NCBI RefSeq assembly: GCF_016056375.1
Contig: NZ_JAEDAE010000003.1
Location: 186,001 to 250,000, forward strand
Direction: 5' to 3'
DNA: 64,000 nt
DNA from: Hymenobacter negativus
GTDB lineage: Bacteria > Bacteroidota > Bacteroidia > Cytophagales > Hymenobacteraceae
Part shown: positions 15,369-23,595 of the stretch, piece after piece
Layout of the letters: every line of letters starts with the position of its first letter
How positions within the stretch are numbered: position 1 is the stretch's first letter
Made by a program: the position numbers and the translations under genes
Notes under the pieces: generated by a model
What the model was told of the DNA's origin: nothing
Database searches by the model: none
Seen by the model: the letters and a program-made list of their open reading frames with translations, nothing else

Positions 15369-17383
15369 TCAGGCCGCTTCCACCACGTGCAGCAGCTGCG
15401 CTACCTGGGCCGGCTTGCCAAAAACGTAGAGCGTATCGTGCCGCAGGATAGTCGTTTCGTTGGCAATGGGTTCCAGCATTGCGCCGTCGCGCCGGATGGC
15501 CAGCAGGCACAGGCCGAAGCTCCGCCGCAACTCGGCCTCCGACAAGCGCGGGCCGGCTAGGCAGGTTTGCGGGGCAGCCTCGACGGGTACGGCGGCCAGC
15601 TCGGCCCCGGTCAGCCCCAGGTGAATCCTGGCCCAGGCCGCTTTGGTGAGCGAATGGGGCCGCAGCATGGTGTGGCTTGCCGTGCTGTAGCTCGCCAATA
15701 AGCTTTTCAATGTCAACCTGCGGCACCAGAAAGCGGGCCAGCACGTGGGCCAGCACCTCCATGGAGGTTTCCTGTTCCTGTGCAATTACCTCGGTAGCGC
15801 CCACGTGGTAGAGGTTTTTGCGCTCGTACACGTACAGGCTACGCACCAGAATGCACACACGGGGTTGAGCCGCCGGATGGCCGCCACGGCCCGCAGCGCG
15901 GCGGCGGGGTCTGAAATGGCCACCATCACTACCCGTGCCCGCGCCACGCCTAGGTGCTCCAGCACGTGCTCGTGGGTTACGTCGCCGTACATGAGGCGCT
16001 CGCCGCGCTTCAGGCCCCGGTGCACTTTGTCGGCATCGGCTTCGAGGATGATGTAGGGGAGCCGGGCAAATTTGGCGGCCCGCACCAGGTTGCGCCCGTT
16101 CAGGCCGTAGCCCACGATGACGAGGTGGTCGGTGAGCGGCGGCCCGGCCGTGGCCACGGCCGGCGGGCGCGGCGCGGGGGGCAGGTGCAGGCGCTGCTCC
16201 ATCTCCAGGGGCCACGGCAGGCGCATCACCCACGCCACCACGGGGCGCGCCAGCGCCATCACGCCGGGCGTGCAGCACATGGTGAGCACCGAAATGGCCA
16301 GAAAAACCTGGTAGCTGTCGGGCTTGATGAGGCCGGCCCGCAGCCCCTCCCGCGAGAGCACAAACGCTAACTCGCCCACTTGCGCCAGGGCCATGCCGGT
16401 AAACAGGATTTCGCCCACCGGCGCCCGCAAAAAGACCGTCGCTACCGGCGTCAGCAGCATTTTCAGCAGGATGACTCCGACGGTGAGCAGCAGAATTTCA
16501 ATGGGATGCGTCAGCAGCACGTGCACATCGAACAGCATGCCGATGGACACGAAAAAGAAGCTTGCGAACACCTCCCGAAACGGCAGCACGCTGCTCACGG
16601 CCTCGTAGCTGTATTCGGACTCCGAAATAATCAGCCCCGCCAAAAAGGCCCCCAGCGCCAGCAACAGCCCCGCCTGCTCGGTGAGCACGGCCACGCCCAG
16701 GCAGGTGCCGATGATGGTGAGCAGGAACAGCTCGCGGCTGCGGGTGCGCGCCACGGCCAGCAGCAGGCGCGGCATGAGGTAGCGCGCCCCCAGCCCCACC
16801 ACCGCCACCACGGCCAAGATTTTGGCCAGCATCAGGCCGAGTACCAGTGGCTGGCTGCCGCCGCTGCCTTGCCCGCTCAGCAGCGGAATGAGCAGCATCA
16901 TAGGCACCACCGCCAGGGCCTGAAACAGCAAAATGGCCAGCACAATCTGCCCGTGCACCGACTCCACTTCCATGCGTTCCTGCATCAGCCTGAGCACGAT
17001 GGCCGTGCTGCTGAGTGAGAGCAGAAAGCCCCAAAACACGGCCGTGCTCAGCGAGCTGCCCATGGCCATGGCCAGCACCGCCACGTCTGCCACCGTGAGG
17101 CCCACCTGCAGCGTGCCCCCAGAAAAACCGCCTGCCGCAGCCGGCCCAGGCTCTGCATCGAAAACTCCAGCCCGATGGTGAACATGAGCATGATGATGCC
17201 CATTTCGGCCACCTGGTCCACTTTGGCGGGCAGCTTTACCAGGCCCAGCGCGTAGGGCCCGGCCAGCATGCCCGTCACCAGAAACCCGATGATGGACGGC
17301 AGCCGGACGCGGTTGAACAGCAGCGTCACGCTCACCGACAGCAGCAGGATAACCAGCAAATCGTTGAGTAACGAGTGGTTCAT
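15369..17383 (-). pseudogene. CPA2-type cation/proton antiporter with RCK domain, three frameshifts
   Basis: The conceptual product is a Kef-type antiporter: about 12 membrane segments from MNHSLLNDLLVILLL (ATG 17383), then an RCK_N Rossmann domain (HLVIVGYGLNGRNLVRAAKF) and an RCK_C end (AELAAVPVEAAPQTCLAG...LYVFGKPAQVAQLLHV). No single frame covers it. Shift 1 is at the C run 17116-17120: one more base restores VFLGGTLQVGLTVADVAV. Shift 2 is at 15853-15861: one added base gives RRLNPxVCILVRSLYVYE. Shift 3 is at about 15676-15678: removing one base restores LQHGSHTMLRPHSL. Neighbouring genes are intact, so real decay is plausible, but clustered sequencing errors, at least at the C run, cannot be ruled out. 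Confidence 0.8.
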
Positions 17384-17564
17384 GGCACGCAGCGGGGCCG
17401 GGCGCGCCACACAGCAGTCACGCACACGGCGGTGTGGGGCAGGCCATAGGGGGGACGACAACCATGTGCCGCTTCCACCTCCGAAGCGGTAATCAACAGC
17501 CCACCCGGTTTTCGGTGATAGTTGGAGGCATACCCGGAACAGGTTTTTCGTTATCGGTCGCGGC

Positions 17565-17831
17565 TCAGGCCAGCCGCAGGGCCGCGTCTGAGCCGCGCCG
17601 CTCAACGGATTTATACAGCCGTTTTACCAGGAATTTGGCCGCCTCACGAGTAGCCTTGCGGGTGGCCTTGCGGTTCTTGTCCAGTAGCTTGCTGAACTTT
17701 CGGCTGAGCTTCTGCAACGTATTTGCCAGGGGCTTTTCCAGCTTGCGGGCGTATTTGGCACTCAGCCCGGTCAGGTGGAGCTGGGTACTTCCGGCCCGCT
17801 TCTGCGGCTCTCGATGCGCGGCGGTTTTCAT
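17565..17831 (-). CDS. Small basic protein of unknown function
   Basis: 88 residues, very rich in Lys and Arg (KLEKPLANTLQKLSRKFSKL, then DKNRKATRKATREAAKFLVK), predicted mostly helical, with no signal peptide or membrane segment. Such composition suggests a nucleic-acid- or membrane-surface-binding protein, but no family is recognised. ATG at 17831. It lies 48 bases downstream of the GerW-family gene and 181 bases upstream of the broken antiporter gene, all on the minus strand. Confidence 0.6.
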   Translation of the reverse strand: MKTAAHREPQKRAGSTQLHLTGLSAKYARKLEKPLANTLQKLSRKFSKLLDKNRKATRKATREAAKFLVKRLYKSVERRGSDAALRLA

Positions 17832-17879
17832 AGGAAAACGGGGGGTGAAAATGAATGGAAATCAATCACTACGCACTGG

Positions 17880-18293
17880 TTACCGGGCCGGCAGCAGCCT
17901 GGGCACGGCGCGCAATAGCAGCAGCGCCATCAGCCCACTCACGGCCACCAGCGGCACCACCGAGCGCCGGATGGGCCGGAAGCGGCTGCGGCTTTTGCTC
18001 AGCTCGATGAAGCCCACGGGCCTGAGGCGCACGCCCCCGCCGCCCCCGATGCCGCCCTGCGCGTTGGGGCCGGTGCCGCTGCCTCCGCCGAAGCCATACG
18101 CCGCCTGCGCCACGGGAATCACCGTCACGCCATCGCGCTCCACGGGGCTGCCGTAGATGGTCTGGGCATTCACCGACGAACTCAGGAGCTGTGCCAACCG
18201 CTCGGCCACCGAGGCCGTGAGCGCCGGCGGGTGTAGGGTGGCCGTGGTTTCGGCTATTGCCATTGCGGGGGCGGAAGAGGTGAGGGATTCCAT
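17880..18293 (-). CDS. GerW/YtfJ-family protein with C-terminal membrane anchor
   Basis: 137 residues. The segment AQTIYGSPVERDGVTVIPVAQAAYGFGGGSGTGP (residues about 43-77) matches the GerW (YtfJ) family, which has G-x-x-V-x-x-x-x-x-T-V-I-P-V-x-x-x-x-x-G-F-G-x-G. A glycine-rich stretch follows, then a basic linker and a hydrophobic tail (VVPLVAVSGLMALLLLRAVPRLL) that should anchor it in a membrane. The family is named for Bacillus spore germination, but members occur widely in non-sporulating bacteria and their role there is unknown. It sits 43 bases after a Usp gene, probably in the same operon. Confidence 0.75.
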   Translation of the reverse strand: MESLTSSAPAMAIAETTATLHPPALTASVAERLAQLLSSSVNAQTIYGSPVERDGVTVIPVAQAAYGFGGGSGTGPNAQGGIGGGGGVRLRPVGFIELSKSRSRFRPIRRSVVPLVAVSGLMALLLLRAVPRLLPAR

Positions 18294-18336
18294 GCTTTAA
18301 GGTGTTTAAAAACAGTTTGGTATATGATATCAGCTG

Positions 18337-19278
18337 TTAAATGAGGAAGCCGTTATCCAGCTGCGTAGGCCGTTTGGGTGCGCGGCGGCGGGACGTTTGG
18401 GAGGGCACCACCAGCACCGGCACCGGGCTCCAGTGCAGCATGCGTTTCGTGATGCTGTGGTGCAGCAGTTGGTCGAGGTAACGGCGCGGGTGGGCCAGCA
18501 GCACCAGCCAGTCGGCCTGCGTGGTGGCAATGGCGTGCAGCAGGCCCTGTTCGGTTTGGGTAGCATAAAACCCTTCCACGGTGGGCTCCGGCCCGGGCGC
18601 GGGCAGCAGGCCGCTGGTGCGCACGTGGTGCAGGGCGGCGGCGCACACATTGTCGTCCTGCAGGGGCGAGGCGGTTACCACCGTTACCTGGCCGGGCATC
18701 AGCTGGCGCAGCAGGAGCTGGGCGGCCCGGGCCCCGGTGTGCAGGACAAAGGGCTCATCGTCAGTGGCTACGGCCAGGTGCTGGGGCCGGTCGGGGCCGG
18801 CGTACACTTCGGGCACCAGCAGCAGGGGCAGGTGGGCGGCGCGCAGCTCGGCCACGATGGCCTCGCTCAGCTCAAAATCGGCCTGCTCGTCGGCGGGGCG
18901 GCCCAGCACGAACAGGGCCGGGGCGTGGCGCTGGGCCACGTCGGCCAGCACCCAGCTCAGCCGCCCACTGGCCAGCTCGATGGTGGCCGGCCGAGGCAGC
19001 TCATCGGCGAGTTGCTGCAAGTCGTGGCGCAGCTCGCGGCAGTCGGCGGGCGTGGTGTCCACGGGCTCGTTGGGGTACTGCGCGGCCATCGCGTCGAGGT
19101 GCAGCAGCACCAGCGGGGCCGCCAGCGGGCCGGCCAGCTCGGCGGCAAACCGCAACGCCCGGCGGCTTTCCGGAAAAAAATTGGTCAGCACAATCAGCGT
19201 GGGGGCCGGCTCCTTCACTGCATGCGCTTCCGTGGGTGACGGCTGATGACGACGGGGCGGCGTTACGGGCGTAAGCAT
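18337..19278 (-). CDS. Universal stress protein, two Usp domains
   Basis: 313 residues, the longest copy here, with about 25 extra N-terminal residues before the first Usp strand (PTLIVLTNFFPESRRALRFAAELA). The first strand has L-T-N instead of L-T-D. Domain 1 ends LPLLLVPEVY near 165; domain 2 ends YLDQLLHHSITKRMLHWSPVPVLVVP. The extended N-terminus may be untranslated, with a GTG 21 codons in as an alternative start. It lies 27 bases after the Usp gene at 19306-20139 on the same strand. Confidence 0.87.
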   Translation of the reverse strand: MLTPVTPPRRHQPSPTEAHAVKEPAPTLIVLTNFFPESRRALRFAAELAGPLAAPLVLLHLDAMAAQYPNEPVDTTPADCRELRHDLQQLADELPRPATIELASGRLSWVLADVAQRHAPALFVLGRPADEQADFELSEAIVAELRAAHLPLLLVPEVYAGPDRPQHLAVATDDEPFVLHTGARAAQLLLRQLMPGQVTVVTASPLQDDNVCAAALHHVRTSGLLPAPGPEPTVEGFYATQTEQGLLHAIATTQADWLVLLAHPRRYLDQLLHHSITKRMLHWSPVPVLVVPSQTSRRRAPKRPTQLDNGFLI

Positions 19279-19305
19279 GGCGCAGGGCGTTATGGTGGTG
19301 CGGCA

Positions 19306-20139
19306 TCAGGCCACGGTGGGCAGCACCAGCACGGGCACGGGGCTGCGGTGCAGCACCTGCGCTGTCACGCTGCGATGGAAAACCCCGCCGAAGAAGGTGT
19401 GCGGCCGGGCCAGCATCACAATCAGCTGGCTCTTGAGCTCGGCCGCCGCGTGCAGAATGCCATCGGCCGGGGTTTCTTCGCGCACTTCGTACAGGCTGTT
19501 GTTGGTGAGGTGCCCGAATAGCTGCGTACTCTGCACTGATTTCAGGGCCACGTCGCCGTGCGAGGGGCCGTGCGTTTCGTGGGCCACGTGCCCCACGGCA
19601 GTAGTGGGCTGCAAGGCCAGCAGCAGCTCGCGCAGTGCCAGGGTGGGGGCGGGCAGCGTAAAGGCGCGCCCATCGGCAGCCACCAGCACGCGCTGCGGCA
19701 GCTCGGGTTCGGCCCAGCTTTCGGGCACCAGCAGCAGGGGGTAGTGCGCGGCCCGGAGGATGGGCTCCACTTCGTGGGGCAGCAGGCGTTCGAGCGGCGT
19801 GGAATGCACGGCGCGGCCCATGGCCAGCAGCAGCGGATGGTGGCGGCGCACCGCATTGGCCACGGCCGTGGCCAGCGGGTCAAACGACAGCTCGGCCTCG
19901 GTGGGTACCGGAAGCTGGCGCACCTGTTGCTGCAAGTCGGCCTGCACTTTCTGGCGGCCGGCCAACTCGGCGGCGGCGGTCAATACCAGCTCTTCGGGCG
20001 CGCGCAGCGGGTCCAGGCTCTGGTACACGTGCAGCAGTACCAGCCGGCCGTGCAGGCGGGCAACCAGCCGGGCCGCGTAGGCTTGCGCATTGCCGGAGGC
20101 GGCCGATAAATCGGTGAGGACAACAACAGCCGGTTTCAT
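19306..20139 (-). CDS. Universal stress protein, two Usp domains
   Basis: 277 residues, MKPAVVVLTDLSAASGNAQAYAARLVA at the start and GGVFHRSVTAQVLHRSPVPVLVLPTVA at the end; domain junction at LLLVPESWAEPELPQRVLVAADG near 155. It is most like the copy at 9787-10641 (shared NNSLYEVRE / GNSLYEERE segment in domain 2). First gene of a probable operon with the next Usp, GerW and small basic protein genes. A TGA-N6-TCA dyad lies 275 bases upstream. Confidence 0.88.
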   Translation of the reverse strand: MKPAVVVLTDLSAASGNAQAYAARLVARLHGRLVLLHVYQSLDPLRAPEELVLTAAAELAGRQKVQADLQQQVRQLPVPTEAELSFDPLATAVANAVRRHHPLLLAMGRAVHSTPLERLLPHEVEPILRAAHYPLLLVPESWAEPELPQRVLVAADGRAFTLPAPTLALRELLLALQPTTAVGHVAHETHGPSHGDVALKSVQSTQLFGHLTNNSLYEVREETPADGILHAAAELKSQLIVMLARPHTFFGGVFHRSVTAQVLHRSPVPVLVLPTVA

Positions 20140-20413
20140 ATGACAAGGGTGTTAAGTGCAGTGAAAAGCCAGTGGTATTTACCGACAGCCCGGGGCTACC
20201 GTGGCGGCAGCCTGGCGCATCGGCGTTGCGGCCGTTGCCGGAGGGCGGGCAGCCATCGCAGACTGCCCGTCCATTCCGGCTTAGTGGCCGTTGGGGCTGG
20301 CCACTTCGTCATTTATGTCACCTGCGCCACCAGCCGTGGCGCCGCCTATTGCAGGCAGGCCAAAGTTCCGGCTGGTCCCGGCAGCCAGGCATGATGCCAA
20401 TCAGTGCAGGGCC

Positions 20414-20427
20414 CTGATTATGGTCAT
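20414..20427. promoter_or_regulatory. Possible FNR/CRP-like operator
   Basis: CTGAT-TATG-GTCAT in the 313-base gap between the Usp gene (start 20139) and the lipoprotein gene (end 20453). It is 275 bases from the Usp start, farther than the other dyads, so it is less sure. Nothing else was recognised in this gap. Confidence 0.35.
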
Positions 20428-20452
20428 AGAACCCAGGAGCGGGCACGTTGCT

Positions 20453-21154
20453 TCAGCTGATGCAGGGCGCGCGCAGGTCGACGAACACCAGGCACCAGCG
20501 CCCGCTCGCGCCCGCCGCCTGGGCAAAGTGAAACCGCCAGCCGCTGCGCGTGTGAAGCACCGTGCGCCCCACCCGCGCCTGCGCCGCCCGCCCCTGAGCA
20601 GCGGTGCCGCCCACCAACCGGGCGCGGGACCACATGTCCAGGGCCTGAAAGTCGGCGGCCGGGCCGGCAAAGCAGCCATCCCGCGCAAAGCCGGAGCGTC
20701 CGTGGCCATACTCGCCGCAGTCAATTTCCGGAAACTGAGCCACCGCCTGTAGCGCCGCGCACGCTTGCAACTGCTGCTCCAGGCGCATCAGCGGTTCGCG
20801 GGCAATGGCCTTGCGCAACGCCGCCCCCGCCGCCACCCGCGTGATAACCACGCTCGTGTCGCCATCCGCCACCACCCACAGGCCCAGCGCGGGGTCGATG
20901 AGTGCGTTCAGCTGCGTGGCGTCGTGCCGCCGCAGGGTGGTTTGCAGGCGCGCCCAGGCGTCGGCTACTTCCGTGTCGAGGGGTAGGGCCGATGGCAGCG
21001 GGCGGCGCGCCCGGCCGCTGGTGTCGGGCGGCAGCGGGGTGGCCACGGGCACCGCCCGGCTGGGCGCGTCGGTTTCTTCGCCGGCCCGGTGGGTTTCGCA
21101 GCCGGTCCAGGGCAAGGCGGCCAGCACCCAGGGCAACCAGATTTGAGCGCGCAT
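20453..21154 (-). CDS. Putative lipoprotein of unknown function
   Basis: 233 residues from ATG 21154. The N-terminus MRAQIWLPWVLAALPWTGCE is a short signal with a lipobox-like W-T-G-C, suggesting export and lipidation, though the box is not ideal. The rest is a mixed domain with ALIDPALGLWVVADGDTSVVITRV and a C-terminal FHFAQAAGASGRWCLVFVDL. No family is recognised. It starts 20 bases after the second hemF-like gene and is probably co-transcribed with it. Confidence 0.65.
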   Translation of the reverse strand: MRAQIWLPWVLAALPWTGCETHRAGEETDAPSRAVPVATPLPPDTSGRARRPLPSALPLDTEVADAWARLQTTLRRHDATQLNALIDPALGLWVVADGDTSVVITRVAAGAALRKAIAREPLMRLEQQLQACAALQAVAQFPEIDCGEYGHGRSGFARDGCFAGPAADFQALDMWSRARLVGGTAAQGRAAQARVGRTVLHTRSGWRFHFAQAAGASGRWCLVFVDLRAPCIS

Positions 21155-21174
21155 GGCAGGAGGAAATAAGCGGG

Positions 21175-22137
21175 TTAAGAAGCAGCCATCGGGCCTTCCG
21201 GCGGCTCCGGATTGGGAGCCAGCCAGTCCACGCTCGGGCGCAGCCACTGCTGGCTCTGGGCTTCGGCCGGGTTGGCCTCCCGGCGCAGCTGGCTGGGCCA
21301 TTCGGCCTGGGGTGGCAGTCCCAGCAGGGTGTTTTTGAGCGGCACACCAGTAGCCAGCCCCAGGCGGGTGTCGCGGTCGAGCAGGAGGCTGAACTCGGCG
21401 TAATGCCCCCAGCGCACCACTTGCCAGCGTTTGTTGAGCGTGTTGAAGGGCCGGTCGGCATTCTGGTGCACCAGCACGTTGTACAGACGGGGGTAAGTGA
21501 GGCCCAGCTGCCGGACAAAGGCAAAGAGCTGGGCGAACGAGCCGTCTTTACCCAGCACGAGGCGGTCGAAGTACAGGCCGCCAACGCCCAGCGTGGTCTG
21601 GCGGTGGGGCAGGTAGAAGTAGTTGTCGGCCGCCGACTTGAACCGGACGTAATAGTCGGCATTGTGGGCCCGGCACAGAGCCGCCAACTGGGCATGAAAC
21701 CACTGCGCCTGCGCCTGGTCCACGTACACCGGCGTCAAATCCAGGCTGCCGCCAAACCAGCCTTCCCCGGTTTCTGCCTCCACATACTGCACGCTCAAAT
21801 GCATGATGGGAACCCACGGGTTGCGCGGAAACTGCACCGCGTGCAGCCGGGCTAGGAAGCAGGTGGGGCCGGGCAAGTGCAACTGACGCGCAGTTTCCGC
21901 CGCCAGCGCACCCCAAAATACCGAGAAGGCCACCCCGCCTTTTTCAAGCACATCGCCCTGCTGCAGCACCCGGGTGCTACCGTGCCCGGTGGCGTGCTCC
22001 CAGTCGTCGCGCTCAAATTCTTCGCCACTGCCATCCAGCAGGGCTAGCTGGCGGCAAAGCTCGTCCTGCAGCTGCTGCATCCAGCGTTCTGTAACTGTCC
22101 GCGGTGGGGCACTAAGCAGGGTATCGGGGGCAGCCAT
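21175..22137 (-). CDS. hemF: HemF-like oxygen-dependent coproporphyrinogen III oxidase, diverged copy 2
   Basis: 320 residues from ATG 22137. Conserved: IMHLSVQYVEAETGEGWFGGSLDLTP (residues about 130-155) and LGVGGLYFDRL near 205. Variations: HRQTTLGVGG where the family has KRGExRGVGG, and WGHYAEFSLLLDRDTRLGLATGVPLKNTLLGLPPQAEW at the C-terminus, which keeps the Asp-Arg of DRGTxFGL but not the Gly. It is closer to canonical HemF in the C-terminus than copy 1 but worse at the RGETRG site. FNR-like dyads lie upstream at 22308 and, weaker, 22254. Confidence 0.8.
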   Translation of the reverse strand: MAAPDTLLSAPPRTVTERWMQQLQDELCRQLALLDGSGEEFERDDWEHATGHGSTRVLQQGDVLEKGGVAFSVFWGALAAETARQLHLPGPTCFLARLHAVQFPRNPWVPIMHLSVQYVEAETGEGWFGGSLDLTPVYVDQAQAQWFHAQLAALCRAHNADYYVRFKSAADNYFYLPHRQTTLGVGGLYFDRLVLGKDGSFAQLFAFVRQLGLTYPRLYNVLVHQNADRPFNTLNKRWQVVRWGHYAEFSLLLDRDTRLGLATGVPLKNTLLGLPPQAEWPSQLRREANPAEAQSQQWLRPSVDWLAPNPEPPEGPMAAS

Positions 22138-22253
22138 GGCTGAAACGGGAAACGAGAACCAGCGGGCAGGCAGATGGGTGGAAGGTTTGGCTACCAGGTT
22201 GTCAATCAATGCCTGACGGCCAAAATTCTTTGCCGAATCATCACGCGCAGCAA

Positions 22254-22267
22254 CTGAGCGTCATCAG
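22254..22267. promoter_or_regulatory. Weak FNR/CRP-like dyad
   Basis: CTGAG-CGTC-ATCAG fits TGA-N6-TCA but only one outer base pair matches. It lies 117 bases before the second hemF-like gene. Confidence 0.25.
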
Positions 22268-22307
22268 CCCGGCAGACCAAAATTCTGCAGCAACTCTTTT
22301 CCCTAAA

Positions 22308-22321
22308 ATGACTAGTATCAT
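22308..22321. promoter_or_regulatory. FNR/CRP-like operator (TGA-N6-TCA)
   Basis: ATGAC-TAGT-ATCAT, 171 bases before the ATG of the second hemF-like gene. The 357-base gap 22138-22494 holds this dyad, a weaker one at 22254 and the tRNA terminator; nothing else was seen. Confidence 0.5.
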
Positions 22322-22464
22322 GGCGCGGCATGATGTAGTTCATGGCCGTGAGGTGGTTAGCTCCGGACTGTCGTTAGTACTTGAACTGTGGAGCTCTGCT
22401 GGCATGAGCCGGTCCAAGCCGCCTGTCGCCACCACAAAAACTGCCACCATCAGTAATAAAAAAA

Positions 22465-22491
22465 GGCCCTCAGCGTGTGCTGAGAGCCTTT
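22465..22491 (-). terminator. Rho-independent terminator after tRNA-Arg
   Basis: A 10-bp stem (22465-22474 with 22479-22488, one mismatch, four-base loop) flanked by A7 on the left, which is the U-tract for minus-strand transcription from the tRNA gene. The T-run on the right lets it work both ways. Confidence 0.7.
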
Positions 22492-22494
22492 TTG

Positions 22495-22568
22495 TGGTCG
22501 CATAAGGAGTCGAACCTTAAACCTTCTGATTCGTAGTCAGATGCTCTATCCAATTGAGCTATGCAACC
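22495..22568 (-). tRNA. tRNA-Arg (anticodon ACG)
   Basis: 74 nt cloverleaf on the minus strand. The acceptor stem GGTTGCA pairs with TGCGACC (one G-U), the D arm is GCTCAATTGGATAGAGC, the anticodon stem TCTGA/TCAGA encloses loop CTACGAA, so the anticodon is ACG (read as ICG, Arg CGN). The T arm holds GGTTCGACTCC. Discriminator base A; CCA is not encoded. Confidence 0.95.
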
Positions 22569-22677
22569 CTTTCCCCGTGTTGGGAGCACAAAGGTAAAAC
22601 GAAAAAAAGCGGCTGTGCAAGCTACGCGCACTTTTTACCGTAAGAAAAATGTGCGGGCAGCAGCAAGTAGCTAATAA

Positions 22678-23409
22678 TCAGTTGGAGATTTTTTGCTCAT
22701 TTCCGCCGCTGCCCTGGCGCAATACCCGCTGCAAGGCCTGGTTGAAGACGAAATACAGGCCGAACAGCGATGCGGCTACCAGTCCTATCAACACTAATTT
22801 GCTGAGAGTGCCCTGGTCGGGGTCTTTCAGCAGGGCCAGCACGTCGGAGGCTTTCGTGCCGAGCCAGTAGAAGAACAGGCTGCGCGGCAGCATGCCCAGC
22901 ACCGACGCGGCCAGAAAACGCTTCCGCGGCACGCCCACGATGGCCAGCACAAACGTCATGAGCGCAAAGGGCAGCACCGGCGAGAGGCGCGTGAGCAGGA
23001 TGAGCTGCCAGCTTTGGTTTTGCAGCTCGCCCAGCACGGCTTCGGCCTTGGGAAAAAGGTGCAGGAAGTGGCGCAGCTTGCCGTGGTCGATGCGCTGGGC
23101 CAGCTCATAGCCGATGGCGGCGGCCAGCGCGTAGGCCAGCACCATGCCCGGCAGCCCCGCCCAACCAAAATAATATCCCGTGACAATAGCCACGAACGTG
23201 GTAGGCGTGAGGGCAAACGCCATTGTAAACGCAATGACTACGAAATATAGCACCGCCTGCCCGGCGCTGAGGTGCTGCAGCAAATCCTGCTTTTCATAGA
23301 GCAGCGTCAGCAGCGAGGCCGAGCCCAGTAGCGGCACGGCCACCAGCAGAAACATGGTGAGTAGGGTGGAGAAGTTTTTCTGGAAAAGCTCGCGCAGCAA
23401 TCGGAACAT
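22678..23409 (-). CDS. TVP38/TMEM64 (VTT, DedA-like) membrane protein
   Basis: 243 residues from ATG 23409 (MFRLLRELFQKNFS); an ATG at 23433 is possible. About six hydrophobic segments. The VTT signature is present: ALTPTTFVAIVTGYYFGWAGLPGMVLAYALAAAIGYELAQR (residues about 75-115), then LTRLSPVLPFALMTFVLAIVGVPRKRFLAASVLGMLPRSLFFYWLG. Proteins of this family are thought to act in lipid scrambling or membrane homeostasis; the exact role here is unknown. It diverges from metB across 186 bases. Confidence 0.85.
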   Translation of the reverse strand: MFRLLRELFQKNFSTLLTMFLLVAVPLLGSASLLTLLYEKQDLLQHLSAGQAVLYFVVIAFTMAFALTPTTFVAIVTGYYFGWAGLPGMVLAYALAAAIGYELAQRIDHGKLRHFLHLFPKAEAVLGELQNQSWQLILLTRLSPVLPFALMTFVLAIVGVPRKRFLAASVLGMLPRSLFFYWLGTKASDVLALLKDPDQGTLSKLVLIGLVAASLFGLYFVFNQALQRVLRQGSGGNEQKISN

Positions 23410-23595
23410 AGGCCAAGAGCGAAACGCTGCCATATAGTGGCGGGGTTTCGTGCTGCAAGTACGCAGAAACGCGGGCCGGGGCCGCGCGCCCGGCCGCAAA
23501 AACCAGCGGCCGGAGCTAAGCCGGCGGACCGTTTCCAATTATTCGCCGACCTTTGCCGCCGGCCCGCGCGGCCCTTCAACTTTCACAGCCCACCC

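Noticed and set aside
17852..17865. FNR-like sequence upstream of the small basic protein gene
   Set aside because: The half sites are seven bases apart (TGA-N7-TCA), not six, so it does not fit the island's dyad.
20296..20310. Half-symmetric GTCAT-TTAT-GTCAC near the Usp gene at 20139
   Set aside because: The left half lacks TGA, so it fails the dyad pattern.
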